Assembly: GCA_964580575.1 (NCBI GenBank)
Contig: CAZOLJ010000014.1
Location: 5,284 to 69,283 of the forward strand
DNA from: CAVPDE01 sp964580575
GTDB taxonomy: Bacteria; Desulfobacterota; DSM-4660; Desulfatiglandales; HGW-15
Reading direction: 5' to 3'
DNA length: 64,000 nt
Shown here piece after piece: positions 17,234-26,175 of the stretch; position 1 is the first letter of the stretch; each line of letters starts with the position of its first letter. The notes under the pieces are model-generated. The model did no database searches. It had not been told where the DNA came from and worked only from the letters and a program-made list of their open reading frames with translations. Both the position numbers and the translations under genes were made by a program.

Positions 17234-18228
17234 GGAACGCCTTTGATTTCTCCGATTTGCCCCGCATCGATCTCGTGATCGCAGGGTCTCTCGGCCTTTT
17301 GTTCATCGTGTTTCCTCTCTTCCCCCATTCTTCCTTCACCATGGCCACCCTGATCCAGTTCCTCATGTTTTCCATCTATGGGATGGGGTGGAACACCATC
17401 GGCGGGTACGGGGGGCAGGTGGATCTCGGGAAAGCCCAATACGTGGGCATCGGCGCTTACACCACGGCGGTGATGCTCATTCGGTGGGACATTCCCTTCT
17501 GGTTCTCCATGCCCGTAGGCATGGGGCTGTCGGTCCTGTGGTCCTTCATCATCGGCTACCCCCTCTTTCGCCTCAAAGGCCACTACTTCGCCATCGCCAC
17601 CATTGCCACGTCCCTGGTGCTCAAGGACATCTTCGAGGTGTGGAACTTTGTTGGAGCGGCTCGCGGGCTCGGGATCTCCCCCATCAAGTACCAGCCGCCG
17701 GATTTCCTGAGGCTCATCTTCAAGGAAGACGTCTACTACTACTATGTGATTCTTGCGTTTTTCTTCGTCGGCATCTTTTACCTCAACTGGTTTCGCAAGT
17801 CCCGGCTGGGCTTTCAGCTGCGCTGCATCAAGGACAACGAGGACGTGGCGCGATCCCTCGGGATCAATGTCCACTGGGCCAAGATCAAGACCTATGCGAT
17901 TGCCACGGCTTTTGTGAGCGTCGTGGGCTCCTTCCACGCCTGCTACGTCAAGAACATCGAGCCTGAAGACACCATGAGTCTCGACATCTCCATCCTGATT
18001 GCCCTCATGGCCATGCTGGGCGGGGCCGGGTCGCTGTGGGGACCGATCATCGGCGCCGGAGTCCTGATCCCCTTGAAGAGCTATTTGAAGGAGTGGCTTG
18101 GCGCTGCGGCAGGACTGGTCGGTATCGACCTCATCCTCTATGCCCTCATCATCATGATCATCTCTGCCTTCGAACCCAGAGGGATCTGGGGCATCGTGGA
18201 GAAAGCGAGGAGGAGAAAGAGGAGATAA
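17221..18228 (+). CDS. livM: branched-chain amino acid ABC transporter permease LivM
   Basis: The 335-residue protein carries the LivM hallmarks: GMGWNTIGGYGGQVDLGKAQ near residue 60, repeated hydrophobic helices and the late ILIALMAMLGGAGSLWGP motif. The GTG at 17221, inside the end of livH, is the best start; the frame is open much further upstream but that part only shadows livH. The stop codon overlaps the livG ATG by one base, indicating translational coupling. Confidence 0.92.
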   Translation: MEAIRNAFDFSDLPRIDLVIAGSLGLLFIVFPLFPHSSFTMATLIQFLMFSIYGMGWNTIGGYGGQVDLGKAQYVGIGAYTTAVMLIRWDIPFWFSMPVGMGLSVLWSFIIGYPLFRLKGHYFAIATIATSLVLKDIFEVWNFVGAARGLGISPIKYQPPDFLRLIFKEDVYYYYVILAFFFVGIFYLNWFRKSRLGFQLRCIKDNEDVARSLGINVHWAKIKTYAIATAFVSVVGSFHACYVKNIEPEDTMSLDISILIALMAMLGGAGSLWGPIIGAGVLIPLKSYLKEWLGAAAGLVGIDLILYALIIMIISAFEPRGIWGIVEKARRRKRR

Positions 18229-18971
18229 TGGCTTTCCTGGAGATTGAAAAGCTGACCAAGGCCTTTGGGGGCCTGAGGGCGAACGACGGCATCTCTTTCT
18301 CTCTGGAGAGGAAAGAGCTCGTCGGTCTCATCGGTCCCAACGGGGCCGGAAAGACCACGCTCTTCAACTGCATCTCCGGCCATTATCCGGTCACTTTCGG
18401 CCGCATTCTTTTTGAGGGTGAAGACATCACGCTGTTGAAAGCTCATGATGTGGCACGGCGAGGGATCGCCAGAACTTTTCAGGTTTACGTGGCCTCCGGT
18501 GACCTCACGGTGGAGGAAAACGTGATGGTGGGGTGCTTCATGCACAGGGGATCGCGAAGTGCAGCCAGAGATAAAGCACGCAAAATCCTCAAAGAGCTCA
18601 AGCTGCAGGATCTTTCCGATTCCATGGTTCGAGAGCTTCCTGTGCCTGCGCAGAAACGCGTGACCATGGCGACGGCGCTGGGTACGGAGCCGAAGATGCT
18701 GCTTCTGGACGAGGTGGCCGCAGGTCTGAACCCTGCGGAGATAGAAGAGATCATGGGAAGCATCCGTCACATTCATGACGACATGGGCGTCACCGTCATG
18801 TTGATCGAACACGTCATGGAACTCGTCATGAACGTCAGCGATCGCCTGATCGTGCTGGACTATGGTGAAAAAATCGCGGAAGGAACTCCGCAGGAGATCG
18901 CAAAGAACCCACGGGTCATCAAGGCCTATCTCGGGGAAAGGTATGTGAGAGAGAAGGGCAGGATTGATTGA
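18228..18971 (+). CDS. livG: branched-chain amino acid ABC transporter ATPase LivG
   Basis: Walker A (GPNGAGKTT near 36-44) and Walker B (MLLLDEVAAGLNP near 160) are intact, and the Q-loop region ARTFQVY is present. The ABC signature, normally LSYGQQ followed by a basic helix, is degenerate here: LPVPAQKRVTMATAL. The protein is otherwise normal in length (247 residues) and belongs to a complete operon, so the change probably alters rather than abolishes the ATPase cycle, with LivF providing a canonical signature. The ATG overlaps the livM stop and the stop overlaps the livF ATG. Confidence 0.92.
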   Translation: MAFLEIEKLTKAFGGLRANDGISFSLERKELVGLIGPNGAGKTTLFNCISGHYPVTFGRILFEGEDITLLKAHDVARRGIARTFQVYVASGDLTVEENVMVGCFMHRGSRSAARDKARKILKELKLQDLSDSMVRELPVPAQKRVTMATALGTEPKMLLLDEVAAGLNPAEIEEIMGSIRHIHDDMGVTVMLIEHVMELVMNVSDRLIVLDYGEKIAEGTPQEIAKNPRVIKAYLGERYVREKGRID

Positions 18972-19687
18972 TGTCTGACGCGATTCTCAAGATTGACGGC
19001 ATTCGAGTCCGCTATTCCGGGCTGCCGGTGCTCCAGGGAGTCTCCTTGAGCGTGAACGCGAGCGAGACGGTTTGCGTGGTAGGGGCCAACGGTGCCGGGA
19101 AATCAACCGTTCTAAGGGCCGTCATGGGGACACAGCCCGTTTTCGACGGACGAATTGTCTTCGTGGGCAAAGAAATACACAGGCTCAGAACCGAGGAGAT
19201 CGTTCACCTGGGCATCGTTTACGTGCCAGAAGAGAAAATGCTTTTCAAGCCCCTTTCCGTGGAAGAAAACCTTCTCCTGGGGGCTTACGTGCTCCACGAT
19301 CAGGCCCAGATTCAAAAGAACCTTGAGTTCGTCTACAATCTGTTTGCTCCCTTGAGCAAGCGGCGCGGACAGGCGGCATCGACTCTGTCGGGAGGCGAGC
19401 AGCAAATGGTCGCTATCGGCCGCGGGCTCATGTCCAACCCGAAGATCCTCATGCTCGATGAGCCTTCCCTGGGGCTCGCTCCCATCCTGGTCGATGAAGT
19501 GCTGGACACGGTTCGGCGCTTGAAGCAGACGGGAATGACCATCCTGCTGGTGGAGCAGAACGTTCGCGAGGCTCTTGATCTTGCGGACAGAGGGTACGTC
19601 CTTCAAACCGGCAGAATTGTCGGGGAGGGGACGGGAGCGGACCTCCTCGCAAGCGACATGTTCAGGTCTGTCTTCCTGGGCTTATGA
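18971..19687 (+). CDS. livF: branched-chain amino acid ABC transporter ATPase LivF
   Basis: This 238-residue ATPase has Walker A GANGAGKST, the signature LSGGEQQMVAIGRGL and Walker B ILMLDEPSLGLAP, all canonical for LivF. The ATG at 18971 overlaps the livG stop (TGATG). It completes the five-gene importer and converges on trkH with only 14 bases between the stops; no clear terminator hairpin fits in that gap. Confidence 0.93.
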   Translation: MSDAILKIDGIRVRYSGLPVLQGVSLSVNASETVCVVGANGAGKSTVLRAVMGTQPVFDGRIVFVGKEIHRLRTEEIVHLGIVYVPEEKMLFKPLSVEENLLLGAYVLHDQAQIQKNLEFVYNLFAPLSKRRGQAASTLSGGEQQMVAIGRGLMSNPKILMLDEPSLGLAPILVDEVLDTVRRLKQTGMTILLVEQNVREALDLADRGYVLQTGRIVGEGTGADLLASDMFRSVFLGL

Positions 19688-19701
19688 ATTCACTTGGCTT
19701 T

Positions 19702-21150
19702 TTACTTGCGCCAGTATTCGGGCATGAACAAGACAATCACGGTGTAGATCTCGAGGCGCCCCAGGATCATGCCGGTGATGAGCACCCATTTGCCTAGGAA
19801 GGGCACAGCGAGGTAGTTCTGAGTGGGCCCTACCGACCCAAGGCCCGGGCCCACATTGAAGATACAGGCCGCCACTGCGGAGAACGCCGAAATCGGGTCC
19901 AGGCCTAAAGAGGCAAGAATAACAGCAGAGATCATGTAGATGGTCAGGTAAAGGAAAAAGAACCCCCAGATGCTGCTCAGGACATCTGCGGGAACCGGTT
20001 TCCCTCCCAGTTTGACCGCCCGGACCGCATGGGGGTGAATGATCCTGAACACCTCTTCGTAGGCGTGCTTGGCCATCACAATCAGTCTCACGGTCTTGAT
20101 CCCACCGCCGGTTGATCCGGCCATTCCCCCGAAAAACATGGAGAGAACCAGAAGGCACTTGGACAAGGACGGCCAGGTGTCGTAATCCGCTGTGACAAAT
20201 CCCGTGGTCGTGATCAGGGAGCTGACCTGGAATGCCGCATAGCGGAAGGCTTGGGTCAGCGAAGGATACACGCTCCCATAAATGTCCAGCGTGACCAGGA
20301 GAGTGAGAATCCCAACCAAGATCAGGAATACGCGGCACTCCGGATCCTTGCCAAAGACAGCCACCTCTCCTTTCAGCAGGCGATAGTGGAGAGAGAAGTT
20401 GATCGCTGCCAGGACCATGAACACGATGATCACCCCGTCGAAATAAGGGCTGTCATAGTGAGCAATGCTCTTGTTCAGTGGGGAGAACCCGCCGGTCGGC
20501 ATGGTGCAGAAGGTGTGGCACACCGAGTCGAAAAGGGACATGCCTCCGCCCAAGAGAAGAAGAATCTGGATCACCGTGAGCAGGATGTAAACCTTCCAAA
20601 GCACTTTGGCGGTGTCGGAAATCCTCGGCTTGAGTTTGTCGACCACAGGACTCGGTACTTCCGCCTTGTAGAGTTGCATCCCGCCGATGCCCAAGAAGGG
20701 AAGGATGGCTATGGAAAGGACGATAATTCCCATTCCTCCCAGCCACTGGATGATACTCCTCCACATGAGGATGCCCTTGGGAAGCTTCTCTATATCACTC
20801 AGGATGGATGCCCCCGTGGTGGTAAAACCGGAGACAGATTCAAAGCAGGCATCCGTGAAGTTGTCGATGGATCCGGAAATGAGAAAGGGAAGGGCTCCGA
20901 CCGCTCCGGCGATAAACCATCCTAACGTCACGATGGCCACACCGTCCCGGTGGCTGAGGTGAGAAAGTTCTTCTCCTTTTGTGGCCAGAAACAGGATCAA
21001 CCCTGCACCGCAGGTGATCCCCATAGAGACGGCTAAATCCAAAGCGCTCGGCTCGTTGTAGAGGATGGAGACAAGAAGAGCGAGGGCCATGGACAGGCCC
21101 AGGAAAAAAACAAGAACTCCGATGAGGCGTAAGACACGTCGAAGGTGCAT
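19702..21150 (-). CDS. trkH: Trk-type potassium uptake membrane subunit TrkH
   Basis: The 482-residue polytopic protein has the repeated pore-loop segments of TrkH/KtrB channels, for example FESVSGFTTTGASIL (about 135-149), FCTMPTGGFSPLN and the late FGGMAGSTGGGIK. It conducts K+ across the inner membrane under control of the TrkA gating ring encoded immediately upstream; the start overlaps the trkA stop by one base. Length and pore glycines are normal. Confidence 0.95.
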   Translation of the reverse strand: MHLRRVLRLIGVLVFFLGLSMALALLVSILYNEPSALDLAVSMGITCGAGLILFLATKGEELSHLSHRDGVAIVTLGWFIAGAVGALPFLISGSIDNFTDACFESVSGFTTTGASILSDIEKLPKGILMWRSIIQWLGGMGIIVLSIAILPFLGIGGMQLYKAEVPSPVVDKLKPRISDTAKVLWKVYILLTVIQILLLLGGGMSLFDSVCHTFCTMPTGGFSPLNKSIAHYDSPYFDGVIIVFMVLAAINFSLHYRLLKGEVAVFGKDPECRVFLILVGILTLLVTLDIYGSVYPSLTQAFRYAAFQVSSLITTTGFVTADYDTWPSLSKCLLVLSMFFGGMAGSTGGGIKTVRLIVMAKHAYEEVFRIIHPHAVRAVKLGGKPVPADVLSSIWGFFFLYLTIYMISAVILASLGLDPISAFSAVAACIFNVGPGLGSVGPTQNYLAVPFLGKWVLITGMILGRLEIYTVIVLFMPEYWRK

Positions 21151-22508
21151 CAGAAGAAATCCAGTTTCACCGTGAGGAGCTTTTCCAGTTTGGGTACCAC
21201 TTTCTGAAGCGCCAGAATGATCAGGCGATCCTTGGGCCTTATAATGCTGTCCCCGCGAGGAATGATGATTTCCTCTCCCCGCACAATGGCCCCTACCAGA
21301 GCCCCTTTCGGGAATTTCACCTGGGAAAGGGGCACATTCACAATGTCCGATGTCTCAAGAGCCTCGGCCTCAATCGCCTCTGCATGCTCGCCCTTCAAGG
21401 GCACCGCCGAAATGATCCTTCCCTTTCGGATGAAGCGGAGAATAGCCCTGACCGCGGACAGCCTTGTGCTGACCACCGTGTCTATCCCGATCGCGGACAC
21501 CAGGGGGATGTAGCTCAGCTTGTTGATTCTTGTAATCGTTTTCTTCGCTCCCAGCCCTTTGGCCAGAAGTGAAATGAGCACATTGTTCTCCTCGTCTCCT
21601 GTGACGGCGACCATGAAATCGACGTCCCTGATGTTCTCCTCCTGCAGGAGATCCTTGTCCGTGCCGTCCCCATGCAGGACAATGGCTTTTTTCAGCTTTT
21701 CGGACAGAACCGTGCACTTCTGCGCGTCTTTTTCAATCACCTTGACGTTCATCTTCGTTAGCTCAAGCGCGCTGGCCAGGGCGGACCCCGTCACTCCACC
21801 GCCCACAATGATGACCCTGCCCCCTTCCTTCTCTCCCTCTCGAAAGAACCCAAATTCGTAGGGCACGTCATTGCCCTTTACCACGAGGTAGACGAGGTCG
21901 TTGGCTCGAATGGTGTCTTCTCCCCTGGGAATGGAAACCTGCTCACCGCGTACGATAGCTCCCACAAGGACCTTCCCTTCCACTCCCCTGAAAGAAAGCA
22001 GCGGGCGATCCACAAAAGGAGAATCCGGTTTGACGGTAACACCGATCAGCTTGACCCGTCCCTCTTCAAAATCCACTACATCCGAGGCTCCCGGCACCAT
22101 CATGAGACTTCGAATCTGCTCGACCATGGCCGTTACGGGATTGATGATTCGATCCACCCCGAGGAAATCCTGGCTGAAGAGTTCTTTTTCTTCCAGGTAC
22201 TCCGGACTTCGCACCCGGGCGACCTTGAGGATGTAAGGATTGAGGTTTCTTGCGAGCAAACAGGAAAAGAGATTGACCTCATCACTGTCCGTTGCGGCGA
22301 CCAGCATGTCGGCCTCTTTGATGCCTGAGGACCTCAGTGTTTTCGGGCTCGTTCCTGATCCAAGGATGGCCTGAACATCTAGGTTTTCCGTGATCCTTTT
22401 GATCTTTTCCGGGTCTTTGTCAATAAGGAAGACTTCCTGGTTCTCTTCGGAGAGCTTTTGAGAAATGTGATAGCCGACCTCGCCGGCTCCGACAATAATG
22501 ATCTTCAA
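21150..22508 (-). CDS. trkA: Trk system potassium uptake regulatory subunit TrkA
   Basis: The 452-residue protein is the double-length TrkA with two RCK units: a nucleotide-binding fold beginning IIVGAGEVGYHIS at residue 3 and a second beginning IIVGGGVTGSALAS near 233, each followed by a TrkA_C domain. It binds NAD(H) or ATP/ADP and gates TrkH. A sigma70-like promoter lies upstream at 22584-22612 and the pair forms a two-gene operon. Confidence 0.95.
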   Translation of the reverse strand: MKIIIVGAGEVGYHISQKLSEENQEVFLIDKDPEKIKRITENLDVQAILGSGTSPKTLRSSGIKEADMLVAATDSDEVNLFSCLLARNLNPYILKVARVRSPEYLEEKELFSQDFLGVDRIINPVTAMVEQIRSLMMVPGASDVVDFEEGRVKLIGVTVKPDSPFVDRPLLSFRGVEGKVLVGAIVRGEQVSIPRGEDTIRANDLVYLVVKGNDVPYEFGFFREGEKEGGRVIIVGGGVTGSALASALELTKMNVKVIEKDAQKCTVLSEKLKKAIVLHGDGTDKDLLQEENIRDVDFMVAVTGDEENNVLISLLAKGLGAKKTITRINKLSYIPLVSAIGIDTVVSTRLSAVRAILRFIRKGRIISAVPLKGEHAEAIEAEALETSDIVNVPLSQVKFPKGALVGAIVRGEEIIIPRGDSIIRPKDRLIILALQKVVPKLEKLLTVKLDFF

Positions 22509-22583
22509 CTAAAGATCTCCCTGTTTCGCTAGGCGTGATGGAGCAAAACGGAAATAAGTTTCTCAGGATCTAAGCTGGCTGAA

Positions 22584-22612
22584 CTATTACTGGAGTAAGA
22601 GGAAAAAGTCAA
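22584..22612 (-). promoter_or_regulatory. sigma70-like promoter of trkA-trkH
   Basis: On the minus strand TTGACT (22612-22607), 17 bases, then TAATAG (22589-22584). The leader to the trkA ATG at 22508 is about 70 bases. Confidence 0.6.
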
Positions 22613-22713
22613 TCTGTAGGGTTCTTAGCGGGATAGCCGAATGAAAATGGTAACGGTCCTATTGATTCCGCGGTAACAGGGTTAAGGGAGATCTGCATTC
22701 CTCGGTGGAAGCG

Positions 22714-23694
22714 TTACATGTGGAGCAAAAGCTCCCCCATCACCCATCCCACAACAAAACAGATCGGCAGGGTGAAGACCCAGGCCGTCACAATTTTGCC
22801 TGCAAGCCCCCACCGAACCGCAGAAAACCTCTTGGTCGCCCCGACTCCCATGATGGAGGTGGCGATGACGTGCGTCGTGCTGACGGGAAGGCCATAGTGG
22901 CTTGAAACGATGATCGTCACAGCGGCGGTCGTCTCTGCGGCAAACCCATGAATGGGCTCCAGCTTCAGCATGTTCACGCCGAGCGTCTTGATGACGCGCC
23001 ACCCTCCCATGGCGGTCCCCAGCCCCATGGCTGTCGCACAGGTGAGGATCACCCAGAATGGCACCTCCAACGAAGTGAGCAGGCCGTCGCTCACCAGAGC
23101 CAGGGTGATAATGCCCATGCCTTTCTGTGCATCGTTGGATCCGTGGCTGAAGGCCATAAACGCTGAGGAGATGAGCTGAAATCGGCCAAAAGTCCTGTTA
23201 AGCGTTCCAGGGGAATAGGCACCGAAAAACTTGAGCAGGAATTTCATGACGAGATAGCCGAGAAGCACTCCTATGGCCGGGGAGATCATAAGGGAGAGAA
23301 AGATTTTCTTGAGACCCTCAAAATTCAATATGGCGATGCCTCCGTAAGCCACCGAGGCCCCCATGAGGGCGCCGATCAGGGCGTGGGAGCAGCTGATGGG
23401 CAGTCCCATCCGGGTCAATGTGGCGTTCCAGAGAAATGAGGTCCCCAGGGCCGCAACAACGACCATGTTGGTCACGGCCTCAGGACGCACAACTCCCTCG
23501 CCGATGGTTTTGGCCACTTCCGTAGAGGCGAAAGCCCCGAGCACGTTCATGCAGGCGGCCAGGGCCACGGCCTTGAAAGGGGAGAGCACCCGCGTTGAGA
23601 CCACGGTGGCAATAGCGTTGGCAGAGTCGTTCCAGCCGTTGCTGATCTCGAAGATGATCGCCAGAAAGACAATGAACAGAATAATCTCATGCAT
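22714..23694 (-). CDS. Pit-family inorganic phosphate transporter
   Basis: This 326-residue membrane protein has the PHO4/PiT signature in both halves: GWNDSANAIATVVSTR near the N-terminus and FSHGSNDAQKGMG in the middle. It is a low-affinity phosphate or metal-phosphate symporter. The start overlaps the upstream DUF47 gene by eight bases, the usual Pit-accessory pairing. No Pho box is evident. Confidence 0.93.
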   Translation of the reverse strand: MHEIILFIVFLAIIFEISNGWNDSANAIATVVSTRVLSPFKAVALAACMNVLGAFASTEVAKTIGEGVVRPEAVTNMVVVAALGTSFLWNATLTRMGLPISCSHALIGALMGASVAYGGIAILNFEGLKKIFLSLMISPAIGVLLGYLVMKFLLKFFGAYSPGTLNRTFGRFQLISSAFMAFSHGSNDAQKGMGIITLALVSDGLLTSLEVPFWVILTCATAMGLGTAMGGWRVIKTLGVNMLKLEPIHGFAAETTAAVTIIVSSHYGLPVSTTHVIATSIMGVGATKRFSAVRWGLAGKIVTAWVFTLPICFVVGWVMGELLLHM

Positions 23695-24304
23695 ATTTTA
23701 GAACGATGGACTCAAGGATGTTCGCAACGTCTTCGCAGCAGTCGGTCGCGTTTTCTAGATTTTCGTAGATTTCTTTCCACTTGATGATGAGGATGGGATC
23801 CTTCATCTCGTCAAACATCTTTCCCAAAGTGGCCCTGAAGATCTCGTCGCCCTGGTTTTCCAGTCCGTGGATCTCGACGCACAGGTCCTGAATATAGGGA
23901 TATTTCTTCTCTCTCAGGTAATTGAAGGTCTTGTAGACAAGCTCGATCATCCTGGCAAGGGTCTTGGCCAGGTCAGCCGCTTCTTTCGTCGATTCCTTGA
24001 GCTTGAAGAGCTGTGCTCTCTGCGCAGCGCCCCACATGAGGTCCAGAATGTCGTCCATTCTCGAAGCCAGGGAGTGAATGTCTTCCCTGTCGATAGGGGT
24101 GAGAAAGGTTTGGTTGAGTTTTCGAATCACCTCATGGGTGAGCATATCGTTATCGTGCTCAAGGTCGTGGATCTCTTTGGTCTTGGCCTCCATGCCGTCG
24201 AAATCCTCAAAGAATTCGACAAGCTTTTCTGACGCGCGGAGCAGGTTTTTCCCCATGTTGTCAAAAATCTCAAAGAAGTCCGTATCTCTCTTGATGAATT
24301 TCAT
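23687..24304 (-). CDS. DUF47/PhoU-like accessory protein of the Pit transporter
   Basis: The 205-residue all-helical protein belongs to the DUF47 family (PhoU-related, Pit accessory). Conserved features include EHDNDMLTHEV near 48-58 and GDEIFRATLGKMF near 152-164. These proteins bind metal ions and tune phosphate transport by the partner Pit protein, whose gene overlaps its 3' end. A promoter lies just upstream. Confidence 0.92.
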   Translation of the reverse strand: MKFIKRDTDFFEIFDNMGKNLLRASEKLVEFFEDFDGMEAKTKEIHDLEHDNDMLTHEVIRKLNQTFLTPIDREDIHSLASRMDDILDLMWGAAQRAQLFKLKESTKEAADLAKTLARMIELVYKTFNYLREKKYPYIQDLCVEIHGLENQGDEIFRATLGKMFDEMKDPILIIKWKEIYENLENATDCCEDVANILESIVLKYA

Positions 24305-24343
24305 ATCCCCTTCATCCTCTCGATTCCCCTAAACCCGTGCATC

Positions 24344-24372
24344 TCTATAACTCTAGAAGCGATCGATGTAAA
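24344..24372 (-). promoter_or_regulatory. sigma70-like promoter of the DUF47-Pit operon
   Basis: On the minus strand TTTACA (24372-24367), 17 bases, then TATAGA (24349-24344); the leader to the ATG at 24304 is about 33 bases and contains GAGGATGAAGGGGA. Confidence 0.6.
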
Positions 24373-24456
24373 GACTAGACTGGAAGATTTTGATGATAAC
24401 GAATTATTGTGGGCTTTGATGGAAAAAAAAGAAGAGTTTCGAAGGGGTGGAGACGA

Positions 24457-25416
24457 TCAGCCTGAGTTTTTCTTGAGCAGATGGATATGGTTCTCACGTT
24501 CCTGGAGTGCCGTCCTCGCTTCTGTCACGGAAACCTCTTGGCATCTTACTTGATCGCCGGGCTTGATCTGGCCTAGGAGAGGAAGGTCTGCACTGATCAC
24601 GGTGGCAATTTTCCTGTAGCCGCCGGTGATGGTCTCCACAAGAAGAATAATGGGTTGGCCGTCTCCGGGAACCTGAATCGCTCCGGGCACAATACCCTCG
24701 GAGATAATGGAATCTCCCAGGTCTTTCTTACGATGAAGCGCGGGCCCGAAGAGTCGAATGCCGGTTCGGTCGGATTGCGTTGAAACCGTAAAGAAAGAAT
24801 CGAGAAACACTCTTTTTGATTCCTCCGGGAAATCCTGATCTTGAGGTCCGAGGAGCACTCTCAGATGCCAATTCCCTGTGTAGGATGGCCTCCCTTGGGA
24901 TGTGAAGATCTTTCCTGCATTCTGGAAATGCTGTTCCGGGGCTGCAGAGAAGAGGACATCGCCTTTCCTGAGAGCTCTCCCCTCGTAACCGCCGAACCTG
25001 GACGCCAGATTGGTTGATTTGCTAGCGAGAACCGGCGCAAGATTGATGCCTCCCCCAAGGGCAAGATAAGCCCTGCAACCGGTTCTGGGTGCTTTGAGAA
25101 ACAGGGTGTCCCCTTTCCTGACGATCTGAGAGCGCCACATCTCAAAGGGCTTTTCATTCACATGAGGTTGGAGATCCCCACCGCACAGGGCCACAACGAG
25201 ATCCGTGAGAAAGCGCACCTTGAGACCCATGAGAATGATTTCGATTCCCGCTTCTGCTTCAGGGTTACCTACAAGAAGATTGGCCACCCGCAAGGAGAAG
25301 GAATCAAGGGCGCCGCTTGGAGGAACTCCGTAACGACCGAAACCGTATCTCCCCAGATCCTGGACAGTGGTCAGGGGCCCTGGAGAAAGGATTTCTAGGC
25401 TTTCGATGATGTCCAA
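24457..25416 (-). CDS. pxpC: 5-oxoprolinase subunit C (PxpC)
   Basis: The protein (319 residues) is a biotin-dependent carboxyltransferase-fold subunit with the PxpC N-terminus LSPGPLTTVQDLGRYGFGR and the mid-protein RTGCRAYLALGGGI. With PxpA and PxpB it forms the ATP-dependent enzyme that opens 5-oxo-L-proline to glutamate. The start proposed is TTG at 25416 (AGAGGA upstream), overlapping pxpB by 22 bases; the frame stays open upstream but only shadows pxpB. The gene order is pxpA-pxpB-pxpC. Confidence 0.92.
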   Translation of the reverse strand: MDIIESLEILSPGPLTTVQDLGRYGFGRYGVPPSGALDSFSLRVANLLVGNPEAEAGIEIILMGLKVRFLTDLVVALCGGDLQPHVNEKPFEMWRSQIVRKGDTLFLKAPRTGCRAYLALGGGINLAPVLASKSTNLASRFGGYEGRALRKGDVLFSAAPEQHFQNAGKIFTSQGRPSYTGNWHLRVLLGPQDQDFPEESKRVFLDSFFTVSTQSDRTGIRLFGPALHRKKDLGDSIISEGIVPGAIQVPGDGQPIILLVETITGGYRKIATVISADLPLLGQIKPGDQVRCQEVSVTEARTALQERENHIHLLKKNSG

Positions 25417-26090
25417 CGGGGAATGTCCTCTTTCTGAATGGGGAAGAACCTGACCCGGTCGCCCATCTCCAGAGGAGTGGGCGGCCACTGCCTGGCGTCA
25501 AAAAGTTTAATGGGAGTCCACCCCAGGATATGCCAGCCCCCAGGGCTCTGCACGGGATAAATCCCGGACTGCCTCTGGGCAATGGCAACGGAGCCCTGAG
25601 GCACGGCCGTGCGAGGGGTTTTTCTTCTCGGAGTGGCGAGCGCTTCAGGCAACTCTCCGAGATAGGGGTAGCCCGGAGTAAAGCCGATCATGTACACCCG
25701 GTAAGTCGTTCCAATGTGGAGCCTGATGACTTCCTCCGGGGAAATCTTGTGATAATCGGCCACCCACTCGAGGTCAGGGCCGAATTCACCGCCATAGACG
25801 ACGGGAACGCTCAAGGTTTTCGGCTCCGGGACAAGGGATGGGTCCGTGGCTTGGTGCAGTTGGAGAATTGCCTCTCGAAGGTGATCTATTCCTGTGCTCA
25901 GCGGGTCACAGACGATCATGAGCGATCGATAACTGGGGACCAACTCCACTACGCCTTCCATGGGGTGGCGGTCCAGTTTGAGGAAAAGCTCTCTCACCTT
26001 TTCGTTTATGGATGGGCTGATCTGATCTCCAAGCTCGACCAGGAGAGCTCGATCTCCCATCAGGCGAAAAACTGGCGGCTCGTAAAGCAT
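25395..26090 (-). CDS. pxpB: 5-oxoprolinase subunit B (PxpB)
   Basis: The 231-residue protein has the allophanate-hydrolase subunit 1 fold typical of PxpB/KipI, with IGFTPGYPYLGELP and VPQGSVAIAQRQSGIYP. It partners PxpC in the 5-oxoprolinase complex. The ATG at 26090 has AGGTG at correct spacing; an ATG nine codons earlier is not supported. It lies 85 bases after pxpA, and the gap holds a copy of the G/C-tract repeat. Confidence 0.92.
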   Translation of the reverse strand: MLYEPPVFRLMGDRALLVELGDQISPSINEKVRELFLKLDRHPMEGVVELVPSYRSLMIVCDPLSTGIDHLREAILQLHQATDPSLVPEPKTLSVPVVYGGEFGPDLEWVADYHKISPEEVIRLHIGTTYRVYMIGFTPGYPYLGELPEALATPRRKTPRTAVPQGSVAIAQRQSGIYPVQSPGGWHILGWTPIKLFDARQWPPTPLEMGDRVRFFPIQKEDIPRWTSSKA

Positions 26091-26130
26091 AAGGACACCT
26101 GAAGGACAACTGCCCACCCCCCACCAATTT

Positions 26131-26166
26131 TTCCCCTCCCTTGGCGGGAGGGGCTAGGGGAGGGGG
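26131..26166. repeat. short G/C-tract palindromic repeat, copy 2
   Basis: Nearly the same sequence as 8522-8557 (arms cccctccc and gggaggggctaggggaggggg). It sits between pxpA and pxpB. Confidence 0.6.
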
Positions 26167-26175
26167 AATCGGAGC

